Shown: positions 25,169-34,375 of the stretch, piece after piece
Layout of the letters: each line of letters begins with the position of its first letter
Position numbering within the stretch: position 1 is the stretch's first letter
Assembly: GCF_014696875.1 (NCBI RefSeq)
Contig: NZ_JACJQV010000132.1
Span: 1-50,625 of the forward strand
Direction of reading: 5' to 3'
DNA length: 50,625 nucleotides
Source of the DNA: Microcystis wesenbergii FACHB-1317
GTDB taxonomy: Bacteria; Cyanobacteriota; Cyanobacteriia; Cyanobacteriales; Microcystaceae
Notes under the pieces: model-generated
What the model saw: only the letters and a program-made list of their open reading frames with translations
What the model was told of the DNA's origin: nothing
Databases searched by the model: none
Program-made: the position numbers and the translations under genes

Positions 25169-25999
25169 TTAATACAAGTGTTTGTCTATTTTAGTTCCGT
25201 TTAAAAGTTGAGAACGAAGCAAATCGATCGCCTCTAAATAACTCGGCATCGGTTCATCACCCAACAGACAAGCACTGCGATCCACGCTAATCATATCATC
25301 ACCCCAAAACACCTGACCCAGAGGAATAGATTTTCCTCGATCCGGTCGCCAATTACTACTAAAATATTTGAGATTAGCGTCCACCACTGCCCCATCAAAA
25401 AGATGACCGATACAAAAATAAACATCCTGTAAAATTAGCGGTACGGAGGGGCGATGTAATTGCCCCCGGGAGTTGGGACTACGGGCCTGATAATGACTAC
25501 GGGGAAAGAGTCCATAGAGATTTTTTAAAGAAGCAGAAATCAAGGGTTCATCCTTTAAATGGGTGCGTTTTAAGGTTCCAATCGTGATCCGACAGTCCAC
25601 TTCTTCGATAATTTTAGGGGCAAACATCGAGGAAAAACGGACAGGAAAAGGGGAAAGATTCGGATATTCTTGCTGGGGTAAACTATCAGCATCAAGAATA
25701 GTTATTCCAGGATCGAGAATAGATTTTACCCCCAAAATATCGATAATTTCTCTCAAAGAAATAGCCGAACAAACTCCCTCTACCAAGATAATTTCTGCCC
25801 TGGGATTTACCCCTCTCAATCCCCGCAAAACTTGACTTAATACCGGCAGACTAACCGTTACCGGTGGTGGCACAGGATAACCTAAATTAGGTTTAATTAA
25901 AATACGTTTAGCTGTGATAGCTGCCGGGGGAGGTTGATAAACAAAATCCGCCATAGCTGAATTTTTTACCCCGGCAGTAATTGAGGATTGGGTAATCAT
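25169..25999 (-). CDS. DUF362 domain-containing protein
   Basis: The 276-residue protein has the DUF362 pattern: KRILIKPNLGYPVPPPVTVS near 30-49, EIILVEGVCSAIS, and GTLKRTHLKDEPLISASLKN then LYGLFPRSHY. There are no ferredoxin-type cysteine clusters, unlike some family members. Function is not established. It begins 15 bases after the dihydrouridine synthase gene on the same strand, so it is probably cotranscribed with it. Confidence 0.82.
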   Translation of the reverse strand: MITQSSITAGVKNSAMADFVYQPPPAAITAKRILIKPNLGYPVPPPVTVSLPVLSQVLRGLRGVNPRAEIILVEGVCSAISLREIIDILGVKSILDPGITILDADSLPQQEYPNLSPFPVRFSSMFAPKIIEEVDCRITIGTLKRTHLKDEPLISASLKNLYGLFPRSHYQARSPNSRGQLHRPSVPLILQDVYFCIGHLFDGAVVDANLKYFSSNWRPDRGKSIPLGQVFWGDDMISVDRSACLLGDEPMPSYLEAIDLLRSQLLNGTKIDKHLY

Positions 26000-26014
26000 A
26001 GAGAGGAAAATAAA

Positions 26015-27010
26015 TCAATGAGAAACTGACAGATTAGCCAGATCATTTAGGGAATTTACTTGCTGTAAAGCTTGCCAGATTACCCCAGAATCGGCCCCAG
26101 GAAAATGGCTATTTTCACTAATATAACGCTTCCAGGCCTTAGTTCCGGGCTGACCGGCAAAAAGCTGTAAAAGATGTTTGCTGATCTGGTGTAATTTATA
26201 ACCTTTACTCACCCACTCATCGATGTAGGGAAGCATTTTTTTGATGACTTCTTCCCGGGTAGGAGGAGTAACCGATTCTCCATAAAAATCTCGATCGACT
26301 GTGGCAAATAAATAGGGATTATCGTAGGCTGCCCGACCGATCATGACCGCATCTACTAATTGTAAATGTTGTCTAGCCTGTTCTAAATTAATGATACCGC
26401 CATTAATTTCAATAAACAAATGGGGAAACTGATTTTTTAGGCGATAAACATCATCGTAACGTAAAGGGGGAACGGTGCGATTTTCCTTGGGACTTAATCC
26501 CTGTAACCAAGCTTTACGCGCATGGATGGTAAAACGTTGACAACCCGCATCCGCAACAATACGGACAAAATTCGCCATATTTTCGTAACTATCCTGATCA
26601 TCAATGCCAATTCTCTGTTTTACAGTCACGGGAATCGATACAGCTTGATTCATTGCCGATATTCCCCTCGCGACTAATTCCGGGTTAGCCATCAAACAAG
26701 CGCCGAAATTGCCCTCTTTTACCCGAGAACTAGGACAACCCACATTGAGATTTACCTCGTCATAACCCATATCTTCGGCTATTTTAGCGCATTCTGCCAA
26801 AAGATAGGGATTATCACCCCCTAACTGCAAAGCTAGAGGTTTTTCTGCTAGGGAGAACCCCAGCAACTTATAGCGATCGCCGTGTTTAATCGCCATCGTC
26901 GTGATCATTTCCGTGTAGAGAAGGGGACGACGGCTAATTTGTCGCAAAAAATAGCGAAAATGGCGATCGGTATAATCCATCATCGGCGCCACACTTAAAA
27001 TATTGCCCAT
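26015..27010 (-). CDS. dusA: tRNA-dihydrouridine synthase, DusA type
   Basis: About 331 residues from ATG 27010, which is preceded by AGGGAAAG; the upstream extension lacks family residues. The flavin enzyme reduces uridines in the tRNA D-loop. The motifs are LSVAPMMDYTDRHFRYFLR, LQLGGDNPYLLAECA, NLNVGCPSSRVKEGNFGACL with the catalytic Cys, TIHARKAWLQGLSPKENR (DusA-specific region), and MIGRAAYDNPYLF. The set is complete. Confidence 0.92.
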   Translation of the reverse strand: MGNILSVAPMMDYTDRHFRYFLRQISRRPLLYTEMITTMAIKHGDRYKLLGFSLAEKPLALQLGGDNPYLLAECAKIAEDMGYDEVNLNVGCPSSRVKEGNFGACLMANPELVARGISAMNQAVSIPVTVKQRIGIDDQDSYENMANFVRIVADAGCQRFTIHARKAWLQGLSPKENRTVPPLRYDDVYRLKNQFPHLFIEINGGIINLEQARQHLQLVDAVMIGRAAYDNPYLFATVDRDFYGESVTPPTREEVIKKMLPYIDEWVSKGYKLHQISKHLLQLFAGQPGTKAWKRYISENSHFPGADSGVIWQALQQVNSLNDLANLSVSH

Positions 27011-27102
27011 CTTTCCCTTGATTTTTTCGCTGATCGGGACATTCTCTGGGGAAACCCAGAGAATAACCAGTCTTCCTCTCAACATATTTTAAAGCTTTTT
27101 GG

Positions 27103-27142
27103 TAAGTAGGTAGGCGTTAAAAATTATCAGACACCACCCTTA
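27103..27142 (+). repeat. Solo copy of the left-edge IS terminus
   Basis: Starts taagtaggtaggcgttaaaa and matches the complement of 441-480 over about 40 bases with a handful of mismatches. There is no transposase nearby, so it is a relic or the end of a non-autonomous derivative. Confidence 0.6.
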
Positions 27143-27159
27143 TCAAGGGGTGACTAAGG

Positions 27160-27187
27160 GTAGGGTTGATTCATGAATCAACCCTAC
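27160..27187. repeat. 28 bp perfect palindrome (arms GTAGGGTTGATTCA)
   Basis: A perfect palindrome of the same design as the one at 19431, with three bases per arm changed; a second half unit follows (tatgaatcaaccctag). Confidence 0.85.
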
Positions 27188-27324
27188 TATGAATCAACCC
27201 TAGGACTAAGGGGGGATCGAACCTAAAATCTATTTTTAATTTAATTATAACCAGCTACTTAAGTTGACTATCTAAATTACTGGTTAAGACTGCACCGGAG
27301 AAGGGAGAAGGGAGCTTTTTTAAC

Positions 27325-28746
27325 TTACCTCCGTGGGATATTTGCTCCTTTAATCGTGTCGCGGATGACGATTTTTTGTTCTTTGGAATAACCAGCAAAA
27401 GAACGAGTAGCAAGTAACTCGATTTCTACCCCCGTACCCGATCGCAAGGATTCCACGGGTAAGGGTAATTGACCGATATCCAGAATAAATTGATTGCCCT
27501 CCTGTCGGATTAAATTAGCAGGCATATCTCCTTCATAGCGAGTGACAAAATCGGTTCTGGGACTGGTTTGCAGGTCATCTGCTTGCCAACGAGTGACGCG
27601 ATAACGCAGTTTAAATTTAGTGCCAATTAAATTCGATTGGGAAGCTTTATCTTCAAGAAAAAGCCTTAAATCAGTACCATTTCCTGTAATACCTTTTGCT
27701 TCTAATTGGGTGACATCTCGTTCAAAAACAGCATTATAAACGACAAATTCCGTAACATTATTGCGTTTTTGAGTGGTTCCCTCGATCCAGAGTTCACTGG
27801 GGACAGTTACCTTCATTTCCTTTTGATCATCGAGGGTTAAAGTAAAACGCTGATTAGCAAACCGGTTAAACTCTTGAGGCGCATTCCAAATTAAAATAAA
27901 AGAACGTTCCGATCGATCTAATAAAATCCGATATTGATCATCGATCAGGGAACCGGGGGAAAATAAAGACATTGCCCCGGTGCGAGTTTCCCAACTATTT
28001 TTAGATAGAATATAACCCCGTTCTTTTAACTCCGAAAGGGGAACAGTTGCGCTCGGTTGATCGGCAGTTAAAGGGCGATCGATTTGAATTAAAGTTAACT
28101 GTCCTAAACGTCCCCCGCGACCGTTACGACCACTATTACCCGTCGCCCCATCGAGACCATCCTGACAGCTAAATTCTCTGGTGGTACAGCTATAATTGGT
28201 ATCACCCGGCCTACCGCTGCAGGTTTGAATTGTCCAGAAAGGTTGGGAACAGCGACAACCCTTGCCCCCCTGGCCTCCTTGACCCCCAAAACCCCCGGCG
28301 CCTCCGGCCGCATTAACCGTTACTTGTCTTAAAAAATCTAAATTAGTGGCATAGAGGGTTAAAGCGCCGCCATTGCCCCCATCACCCCCATCACCGCCAT
28401 TGCCACCGTTACCACCACCGGCCGCCTGGAGATTTCTGGTGACGTTGCTAGGTTGACCGCTACAGTTGCCATCGCTGCCATTGCTGCCATTTTCACCATC
28501 GACCCCTTTTTGTCCTGAAATATCGAGTTTTAGGGGAGAACCATCGAGAAAAAGGGTTAAACTGTCACTATTTTTGCCTTGGCTGCCGACCTTGCCAGCT
28601 TTCCCGCTCTGGCCCTGTTTACCGAAAGTCTGTACATCGGAACCTTGGGCTAACCAAGAACAGCGATCGCCTGTCACCGTGGCGGGCATTAGGTACGGTA
28701 AAGGGATAAAAAAGGTGAATATTAATGATTTAGCCCAAAAATTCAT
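27325..28746 (-). CDS. Secreted Gly-rich, collagen-like protein
   Basis: From the ATG at 28746 the product has about 473 residues. It begins MNFWAKSLIFTFFIPLPYLM, a signal peptide. Two Gly-rich blocks follow: Gly-X-Y-like stretches (GKQGQSGKAGKVGSQGKN, then GQKGVDGENGSNGSDGN) and poly-GG blocks (GGGNGGNGGDGGDGGNGG, GGAGGFGGQGGQGGKG). A Cys-rich patch comes next (CRC, CSG, CTT, CQD), and a C-terminal half of about 250 residues looks beta-rich. It is probably surface or periplasmic. An in-frame upstream ATG at 28782 would bury the signal peptide. No family is recognised for the C-terminal part. Confidence 0.8.
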   Translation of the reverse strand: MNFWAKSLIFTFFIPLPYLMPATVTGDRCSWLAQGSDVQTFGKQGQSGKAGKVGSQGKNSDSLTLFLDGSPLKLDISGQKGVDGENGSNGSDGNCSGQPSNVTRNLQAAGGGNGGNGGDGGDGGNGGALTLYATNLDFLRQVTVNAAGGAGGFGGQGGQGGKGCRCSQPFWTIQTCSGRPGDTNYSCTTREFSCQDGLDGATGNSGRNGRGGRLGQLTLIQIDRPLTADQPSATVPLSELKERGYILSKNSWETRTGAMSLFSPGSLIDDQYRILLDRSERSFILIWNAPQEFNRFANQRFTLTLDDQKEMKVTVPSELWIEGTTQKRNNVTEFVVYNAVFERDVTQLEAKGITGNGTDLRLFLEDKASQSNLIGTKFKLRYRVTRWQADDLQTSPRTDFVTRYEGDMPANLIRQEGNQFILDIGQLPLPVESLRSGTGVEIELLATRSFAGYSKEQKIVIRDTIKGANIPRR

Positions 28747-28895
28747 GATTTTAGCGAATTTATCCGCAAAGACTCCGATCAATTCCCTCTTGATGACTTT
28801 TAGATCTAGATTTTTGTTTCCCCTCTATCAATAAGGTGCGCTATCATCCTACACTTACTTTGAGAAGGAAACAGCCAATCGCGAGGGTTACGCGC

Positions 28896-30185
28896 GTGAA
28901 AAAAGTATTAGCTATTATCTTAGGTGGCGGGGCTGGAACTCGCCTTTATCCGTTAACGAAACTGCGGGCCAAACCTGCCGTCCCCCTAGCGGGAAAATAT
29001 CGCTTAATCGATATTCCCGTCAGCAATTGTATTAACTCCCAGATTGACAAAATCTATGTGTTGACGCAATTTAATTCCGCTTCTCTCAATCGTCACCTCA
29101 ATCGTACCTATAATTTTACGGGTTTTAGTGATGGTTTCGTGGAAGTTTTGGCGGCTCAACAAACCATGGAAAATCCTCAATGGTTCCAAGGCACGGCCGA
29201 CGCAGTACGACAATATATCTGGACGATGAAGGATTGGGATATCGATGAATATCTCATTCTCTCGGGAGATCATCTCTATCGCATGGACTACAGCAAGTTC
29301 ATCGAACGCCATCGGGAAACCAACGCCGATATCACTTTATCGGTAGTTCCCATCGATGAACGTCGCGCCTCCGCTTTTGGGGTGATGAAAATTAATGATT
29401 CGGGGCGAATTGTCGATTTTTATGAGAAACCCAAAGGGGCAGAATTGGAAAGAATGCGGGTAGATACGACGATTTTAGGCTTAAGTCCCGACCAAGCCCG
29501 TCAAAGTCCCTACATCGCTTCCATGGGAATTTATGTCTTTAAAAAGAATGTTTTAATCGATCTGCTCGATGCCAATAAAGAACAGACCGATTTCGGCAAG
29601 GAAATTATTCCCTCGGCCGCTAAAGACTACAATCTTCAGGCTTATTTATTTAAAGGTTACTGGGAAGATATCGGGACGATTGAAGCCTTTTATGAGTCTA
29701 ATCTCGCCCTGACCCAACAACCAAATCCCGCCTTTAGTTTCTACGACGAAAAAGCCCCCATCTATACCCGTTCTCGCTATCTGCCACCCACAAAAATGCT
29801 CAATTGTACGGTGACAGAATCGATGATTTCTGAAGGTTGTATTCTCAAAGAATCTCGCATCCATCACTCGATTTTAGGTATTCGTAGTCGAGTCGGCAAA
29901 GACTGCACGATCGAGGATACAATGCTGATGGGAGCCGACTTTTATGAGTCTTTCCCCGAACGGGAAAGTCTGATCGGGAATGCCAAAATTCCCGTGGGTA
30001 TCGGTTCCGGTTCCACTATTCGTCGGGCAATTGTGGACAAAAATGCTCGCATTGGTTCCAATGTTTTAATTGTTAACAAAGATCGTGTGGAAGAAGCTAA
30101 TCGCGAAGATTTAGGTTTCTATGTTCGCAGCGGCATCGTGGTTATTTTCAAAAATGCCACTATTCCCGACGGGACAGTGATTTAA
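28896..30185 (+). CDS. glgC: Glucose-1-phosphate adenylyltransferase
   Basis: Starting at a GTG at 28896 ([20 protein letters not shown]) after GAGGG, the 429-residue enzyme makes ADP-glucose for glycogen. The motifs are [20 protein letters not shown] (substrate loop), [35 protein letters not shown], and a C-terminal left-handed beta-helix ending in [14 protein letters not shown]. An in-frame ATG 20 codons upstream gives residues unlike the family. In cyanobacteria the enzyme is activated by 3-phosphoglycerate. Confidence 0.95.
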   Translation: MKKVLAIILGGGAGTRLYPLTKLRAKPAVPLAGKYRLIDIPVSNCINSQIDKIYVLTQFNSASLNRHLNRTYNFTGFSDGFVEVLAAQQTMENPQWFQGTADAVRQYIWTMKDWDIDEYLILSGDHLYRMDYSKFIERHRETNADITLSVVPIDERRASAFGVMKINDSGRIVDFYEKPKGAELERMRVDTTILGLSPDQARQSPYIASMGIYVFKKNVLIDLLDANKEQTDFGKEIIPSAAKDYNLQAYLFKGYWEDIGTIEAFYESNLALTQQPNPAFSFYDEKAPIYTRSRYLPPTKMLNCTVTESMISEGCILKESRIHHSILGIRSRVGKDCTIEDTMLMGADFYESFPERESLIGNAKIPVGIGSGSTIRRAIVDKNARIGSNVLIVNKDRVEEANREDLGFYVRSGIVVIFKNATIPDGTVI

Positions 30186-30186
30186 T

Positions 30187-30411
30187 CTATCAGTTATCAG
30201 TTATCAGTTATCAGTTATCAGTTATCAGTTATCAGTTATCAGTTATCAGTTATCAGTTATCAGTTATCAGTTATCAGTTATCAGTTATCAGTTATCAGTT
30301 ATCAGTAATCAGTTATCAGTAATCAGTAATCAGTAATCAGTAATCAGTAATCAGTAATCAGTAATCAGTAATCAGTTATCAGTTATCAGTAATCAGTAAT
30401 CAGTTATCAGT
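30187..30411. repeat. Long AGTTATC/AGTAATC heptamer array, about 32 units
   Basis: This is the largest array in the window, starting two bases after the glgC stop. The first half is almost pure AGTTATC. The second half is mostly AGTAATC, with two short returns to AGTTATC, so the variants are in blocks rather than random. Confidence 0.95.
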
Positions 30412-30610
30412 TTTTCCATTTTTCTAGTTATTATCGCTTGGATATAGCCGCAGGCTGATGGCTTCAGCTAATTACCTAGACAATTCCCTTGAAATCCTAT
30501 CCTTTTCTAGAAGTGATAGCAAAATCTACCGAGCCGCTCTTCTGAAAATCAGAAAAATTTCTATATTTTTGCATCCGATTCTAAGTTTTCAATTAACCTT
30601 AAATTAAAGC

Positions 30611-30736
30611 CCTAAGTAGGTGGGTGGAATTAAATATAAGATGAACGTAGGTTGGGTTGAAGCATGAAACCCAACGCCCGCATAGTTTACGCTACCGCTA
30701 ACCCATCCTACAAATAATTGTGCCTCCCTACTTAGG
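30611..30736. mobile_element. 126 bp MITE with CCTAAGTAGG inverted ends
   Basis: CCTAAGTAGG at 30611-30620 is the reverse complement of 30727-30736. Internally there is a second near-palindromic part (gttgggttgaagcatgaaac). It preserves the empty target site for the MITE at 22313. Between the glgC heptamer array and this element (30412-30610) I see no gene. Confidence 0.75.
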
Positions 30737-30772
30737 ACTTAGATAGAAGCCATTCAGGAGATAAGGATATTT

Positions 30773-31870
30773 ATGAAAGCCAAAATCGCGATCGCTTGTC
30801 AGGGAGGCGGCAGTCAAACTGCTTTTACTGCCGGTGCATTAAAAGCATTATTTGACAATAAAGTACAAGATTACTTTAATATTGTCAGTCTCAGTGGTAC
30901 TTCTGGCGGTGCTATCTGTGCCTTTTTCACCTGGTATGCTCTCAAAAAAGGTGATAGCATCGTTTGGAAAAGAATGATTGATTTTTGGGAAGATAATAGC
31001 GCTCGAACTCCCCAAGAACAACTATTTAATGACTCAGCTATTAAAGCTCTAGAATTGGCCAGCAAAGGATTAATTCCCCAGTATAATCTCAGTCCTTCCT
31101 CTCCGATTACTAAAACCTTATTTTCTATAGCTACCTATGGTTTACGCAGTCGCTTTACCAACTTTGATCAGTTACTAAGAGCGCATATTGACTTCTCGGA
31201 ATTAGCCACTTGGGGAGCTAAACCAGAACCACCAATTTTATTAATGGGGGCCTGTAATATCCTGACAGGAAAATTAAGTAAATTTAACTCGCGCCAGGAA
31301 GCAGTTAAAATTGAACATATCCTAGCTTCTGCTTGTGTTCCTAACATTTTTCCTGCTGTCACCATTGAAACTATGGCCTACTGGGATGGACTATTTTCTG
31401 ATAATCCCCCCATCCGTTCTTTAATTCGCCGTGAATTTGTCGGAGTCGAAAATATTCCCGATGAAATTTGGGTAATTAAAATTAATCCCACCTCCAGAGA
31501 TAAGATCCCCGTGCAATCCGATGATATTGCTGATCGCCGCAATGAATTAGAAGGTAATGTTTCCCTATTTCAAGGTCTCGATCAGATTGACTTTCTCAAT
31601 CAATTATTTCTTAAAGGAGCCTTTAAAGAGGAATTTTTGAGCGAGATCGGATTAACAGAACCACTAAAAATTCCTAAATCTTTCCCAGAAGATCCCGATC
31701 ATAATTATCATATTCCTATGATCGAAATGTCGGCGGAATTAGCCAATAGTCTCAACTATGAAAGTAAACTCGATCGCTCTCCTGCCAATATCCAGCGTCT
31801 GATCGCTGACGGCGAAAAACAGGGAAAACAGTTTCTAGAACATCGACTAAAAGCTATGGGTTTAGGATAA
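30773..31870 (+). CDS. Patatin-like phospholipase family protein
   Basis: The 365-residue lipid acyl hydrolase has the oxyanion region CQGGGSQTAFTAGAL near 9-23, nucleophile Ser in LSGTSGGAICAF near 41-52, and catalytic Asp in YWDGLFSDNPP near 204-214, so the Ser-Asp dyad is intact. The oxyanion loop reads GGGSQT rather than GGG.RG, as in several cyanobacterial members. It is likely cytoplasmic, since no signal peptide is seen. It starts after an AGGAGA-like site. Confidence 0.9.
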   Translation: MKAKIAIACQGGGSQTAFTAGALKALFDNKVQDYFNIVSLSGTSGGAICAFFTWYALKKGDSIVWKRMIDFWEDNSARTPQEQLFNDSAIKALELASKGLIPQYNLSPSSPITKTLFSIATYGLRSRFTNFDQLLRAHIDFSELATWGAKPEPPILLMGACNILTGKLSKFNSRQEAVKIEHILASACVPNIFPAVTIETMAYWDGLFSDNPPIRSLIRREFVGVENIPDEIWVIKINPTSRDKIPVQSDDIADRRNELEGNVSLFQGLDQIDFLNQLFLKGAFKEEFLSEIGLTEPLKIPKSFPEDPDHNYHIPMIEMSAELANSLNYESKLDRSPANIQRLIADGEKQGKQFLEHRLKAMGLG

Positions 31871-31931
31871 TTTTTGAGGTTTCAAAAACGGCAAAAATAA
31901 GGAGTAAATGGCATTAAATATGTCAATAGAC

Positions 31932-32036
31932 TATTTAATTGATTATTATTCATTCTTAATTCTCCTGACTACTGACTACTGGCTACGGACTCCTAACCCT
32001 AACAACAATTTTTGATTTTTACAAGAGGTCTAATGA
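31932..32036 (+). repeat. Dispersed intergenic repeat, copy 1
   Basis: Shares tatttaattgatta at its start, cattcttaattctcctgac in the middle and tttttgatttttacaagagg with agtctaatga-like ending with the repeat at 34198-34326. It ends directly at the stop codon of the lipoprotein gene at 32037. Confidence 0.7.
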
Positions 32037-32555
32037 TCACTGATTTTCATTGACTAATACCCGTCCAGATAGATCATAAATCATAATATCCCATTGCCCA
32101 TTTTTGGCCGCTTCAAAAGCCACTTTAGAACCATCGGCACTGATGATCGGATTGCGTACTTCTGCGAGGAGATCGGGAGCAATTTCCCTTCTCTGTTGAG
32201 TTTGTCGATCATACAGATAAATAGTCGTTTTTCCCTGACGACTAGCAGTAAAAACGATATAACGACCATCTTCACTAATGGAAGGACTAGAAGCGATCTG
32301 ATCGAGAGAATTTAGGCCGGGTAAAGGCAATAAACGGCGATCGATGGCATCAAAAAGATAGATAGCTTGGGAACCATTGCGATCGGAGGCAAAAACGAGA
32401 TAGCGAGAGGCAAGATAGGGAGTTAATTCACTAGCAGCACTATTTAAACTTCTCCCCCCTCGATCGAAAGGAAAAGACAATAAACTGGGATAACCCGCAC
32501 ATCCAGTTAACAAACTAATGACAGCAACAAGACTAATAAAAAAATAACGTTTCAC
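32037..32555 (-). CDS. Lipoprotein with TolB/WD40-like beta-propeller repeats (second of a pair)
   Basis: The 172-residue protein starts MKRYFFISLVAVISLLTGCA, a lipoprotein signal with Cys19. About three PD40/TolB-like blades follow: YLVFASDRNGSQAIYLFDA, SISEDGRYIVFTASRQGKTT and IISADGSKVAFEAAKNGQWD. It is paralogous to the upstream gene, and its start overlaps that gene's stop by four bases (ATGA), showing translational coupling. Such a short propeller part probably assembles with its partner or another protein. Probably periplasmic. Confidence 0.8.
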   Translation of the reverse strand: MKRYFFISLVAVISLLTGCAGYPSLLSFPFDRGGRSLNSAASELTPYLASRYLVFASDRNGSQAIYLFDAIDRRLLPLPGLNSLDQIASSPSISEDGRYIVFTASRQGKTTIYLYDRQTQQRREIAPDLLAEVRNPIISADGSKVAFEAAKNGQWDIMIYDLSGRVLVNENQ

Positions 32556-33088
32556 GGTTTGGGACTTTCAACGGGACTGCCATCGGGAAGATCTAACTCG
32601 ATATTCGGACCGCGATCGAGAACCTCCACATCCCATTGTCCCCGACGAGCGGATTCAAAGACAAGATAACGACCATCGGGACTAAGACGGGGATTTCGCA
32701 ACCAACCGCGATAATTTTGACTCAATAACTCAGAACGATCGGTAATGCGATCATATAAAGAGATGACGGGACGACCTTCAATAATCACCACATAAGCCAG
32801 ATAACGCCCCGTTTGGCTTAAACTGGGGCTATCGGTAATTTCTTGACCCGTATATAATCCACCTAGGTCTTGGTATTGTTTTGTCTGCAAATCATACAGC
32901 AGTATCTGATTACTACCGCGACGATTAGACAGCAAAGCCAGCCAACGACCATCACCGCTCAGGGCAGGTTTTTCGTCATTATAGCGACTATTGAGGGTTC
33001 CTGTAGATAAACCAGGGTTATTGAGATTACAACCACCTATAACCCCTAAAAACAAGCAGATAAACAGTAAAAAGGGAGCTTTGGTCAT
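32552..33088 (-). CDS. Lipoprotein with TolB/WD40-like beta-propeller repeats (first of a pair)
   Basis: The 178-residue paralogue of the next gene has a lipobox VIGGC at about residues 16-20 and three blades: KPALSGDGRWLALLSNRRGS, SLSQTGRYLAYVVIIEGRPV and RLSPDGRYLVFESARRGQWD. It lies 12 bases after the ycf66 gene and overlaps its paralogue. Function unknown; PD40 repeats usually mediate protein contacts. Confidence 0.8.
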   Translation of the reverse strand: MTKAPFLLFICLFLGVIGGCNLNNPGLSTGTLNSRYNDEKPALSGDGRWLALLSNRRGSNQILLYDLQTKQYQDLGGLYTGQEITDSPSLSQTGRYLAYVVIIEGRPVISLYDRITDRSELLSQNYRGWLRNPRLSPDGRYLVFESARRGQWDVEVLDRGPNIELDLPDGSPVESPKP

Positions 33089-33100
33089 CGGACCTACTCC

Positions 33101-33922
33101 TTAATAATCAAACCTAGTCGGATGATCATTACTCGACTCCCGTTCACTATTATCCGGTCTCTGCCAATCTTCTCGATCGCTCGTATCGCTAGGATCGATC
33201 GGTTGATAATCGACGTATTCCCCTTTAAATGGCGGATCATCCTCAATTATTGGGCGAGGACGACGTTTTTGGCTAGTGCGGGGCGGTTTACTGCTCGTCT
33301 CTTCACTAGCGGGACGACGACGGGGACGGGGACTGGTTTCTTCCCAATCATCACCGCTACGGCGCTGATCATAAACATCTCGATCGCTAGTGGGGGAACT
33401 ATTGCGGGGACGACGATTAGCCGTTTTGCGACTGCTAGTATCGGCCGGCCGACGGGTGCGGGTGCTGCGGGGTTCCTCGTCCTGATAACCAGAAGTAGAA
33501 GTGCGCGAAGAGCGAGGATCATCGTAACCGCGTAAACGGGGATTATCTTCGTAACGTTCCTCCGGTTCGTAGGTGTCGAGGGGTTCCAATTCGGCCCGAT
33601 ATTCCCGACTCACAGGACGTTCATCCACAAAAGACGTGCCGCGGCGGGCCTGTTCCGTGGTTAAACCCCGTAGTTTTACCGTCTCGAAGGCAAAAAACAC
33701 CGCTGCCCCGGTCAGCAAAAATTGTCCGAATTGCAAAATCGGATCCAGTCGCCACCCTTGAAAAAGTAGAATTAAACCGCACAGTAAACCAACGGCGGCA
33801 AAAAATATATCATGATCGCGGGAAAGTTCTGGCCGCACCGAGCGCAGGAAGTATAACCCGGCTCCGGCCACTGCCAGAAAAATTCCTAAGATACTGGCCG
33901 AATTCAGCCCAAAATTGACCAT
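33101..33922 (-). CDS. Ycf66 family protein
   Basis: The 273-residue protein has an N-terminal membrane domain of about 95 residues, with three helices and the family signature NSASILGIFLAVAGAGLYFL then FFAAVGLLCGLILLFQGWRL. A long charged, Arg/Ser/Asp-rich and probably disordered tail follows (about 110-273, e.g. RTRRPADTSSRKTANRRPRN). Ycf66 is found in cyanobacteria and some plastids; its role is unknown. It heads an operon with the two lipoproteins. Confidence 0.9.
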   Translation of the reverse strand: MVNFGLNSASILGIFLAVAGAGLYFLRSVRPELSRDHDIFFAAVGLLCGLILLFQGWRLDPILQFGQFLLTGAAVFFAFETVKLRGLTTEQARRGTSFVDERPVSREYRAELEPLDTYEPEERYEDNPRLRGYDDPRSSRTSTSGYQDEEPRSTRTRRPADTSSRKTANRRPRNSSPTSDRDVYDQRRSGDDWEETSPRPRRRPASEETSSKPPRTSQKRRPRPIIEDDPPFKGEYVDYQPIDPSDTSDREDWQRPDNSERESSNDHPTRFDY

Positions 33923-34197
33923 CTTTATCTCCCTTCTCGGTGCTTAAATTCAAGAATCGAGTCTTTATCTCTAGCCCTCAGCTTTCAGAAGCAATCCTGC
34001 TGTTTTTAACTCTAGGCATCGAGCTATATTCTAACCCCAAAGTCTAGCAATATATTAACCACCCTCGTTCACACAACTATTGTTAGGGGAGTGGGGAGAT
34101 TTTATCAGTGATCAGTAGAGTTCTTGCATGATTAATTTTTGAGAGTGCGAAAATGAGAAAAATAGTCATAAAACTGCATAAAATTACTAAATAGAGC

Positions 34198-34326
34198 ATT
34201 TAATTGATTAATGCTCATTCTTAATTCTCCTGACGACCAGCTACTGGCTCCGTTCGGCTGATCTCACGACCGAAGCCTGACTCCTCACCTAAGGTCAGAT
34301 TTTTGATTTTTGCAAGAGGTCTAGTG
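34198..34326 (+). repeat. Dispersed intergenic repeat, copy 2
   Basis: Diverged copy of 31932-32036, sharing cattcttaattctcctgac and tttttgatttttgcaagagg in the same order, with extra sequence in the middle. A GATAACT array (34329-34375) follows. Confidence 0.7.
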
Positions 34327-34328
34327 AA

Positions 34329-34375
34329 CAGTAATCAGTCAACTGATAACTGATAACTGATAACTGATAACTGAA
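34329..34375. repeat. GATAACT heptamer array
   Basis: About five clean units plus degenerate ones at the left end, adjoining the dispersed repeat. Confidence 0.9.

Noticed and set aside
27190-27320. tRNA-like sequence near gggggatcgaacctaaaat
   Set aside because: It resembles a T-arm fragment but there is no acceptor or anticodon arm at the right distance; no tRNA was found anywhere in the window.
30187-30411. Possible CRISPR array
   Set aside because: The units are 7 bases and contiguous with no spacers, so it is a heptamer microsatellite.
33122-33535. Plus-strand frame opposite the Ycf66 tail
   Set aside because: Shadow of the low-complexity Arg/Ser-rich tail of Ycf66; composition follows the antisense of that repeat.
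34281-34292. Possible Yfr1 small RNA core (actcctcac)
   Set aside because: The motif lacks the full ACUCCUCACAC core and flanking stems, and it lies in a dispersed repeat.
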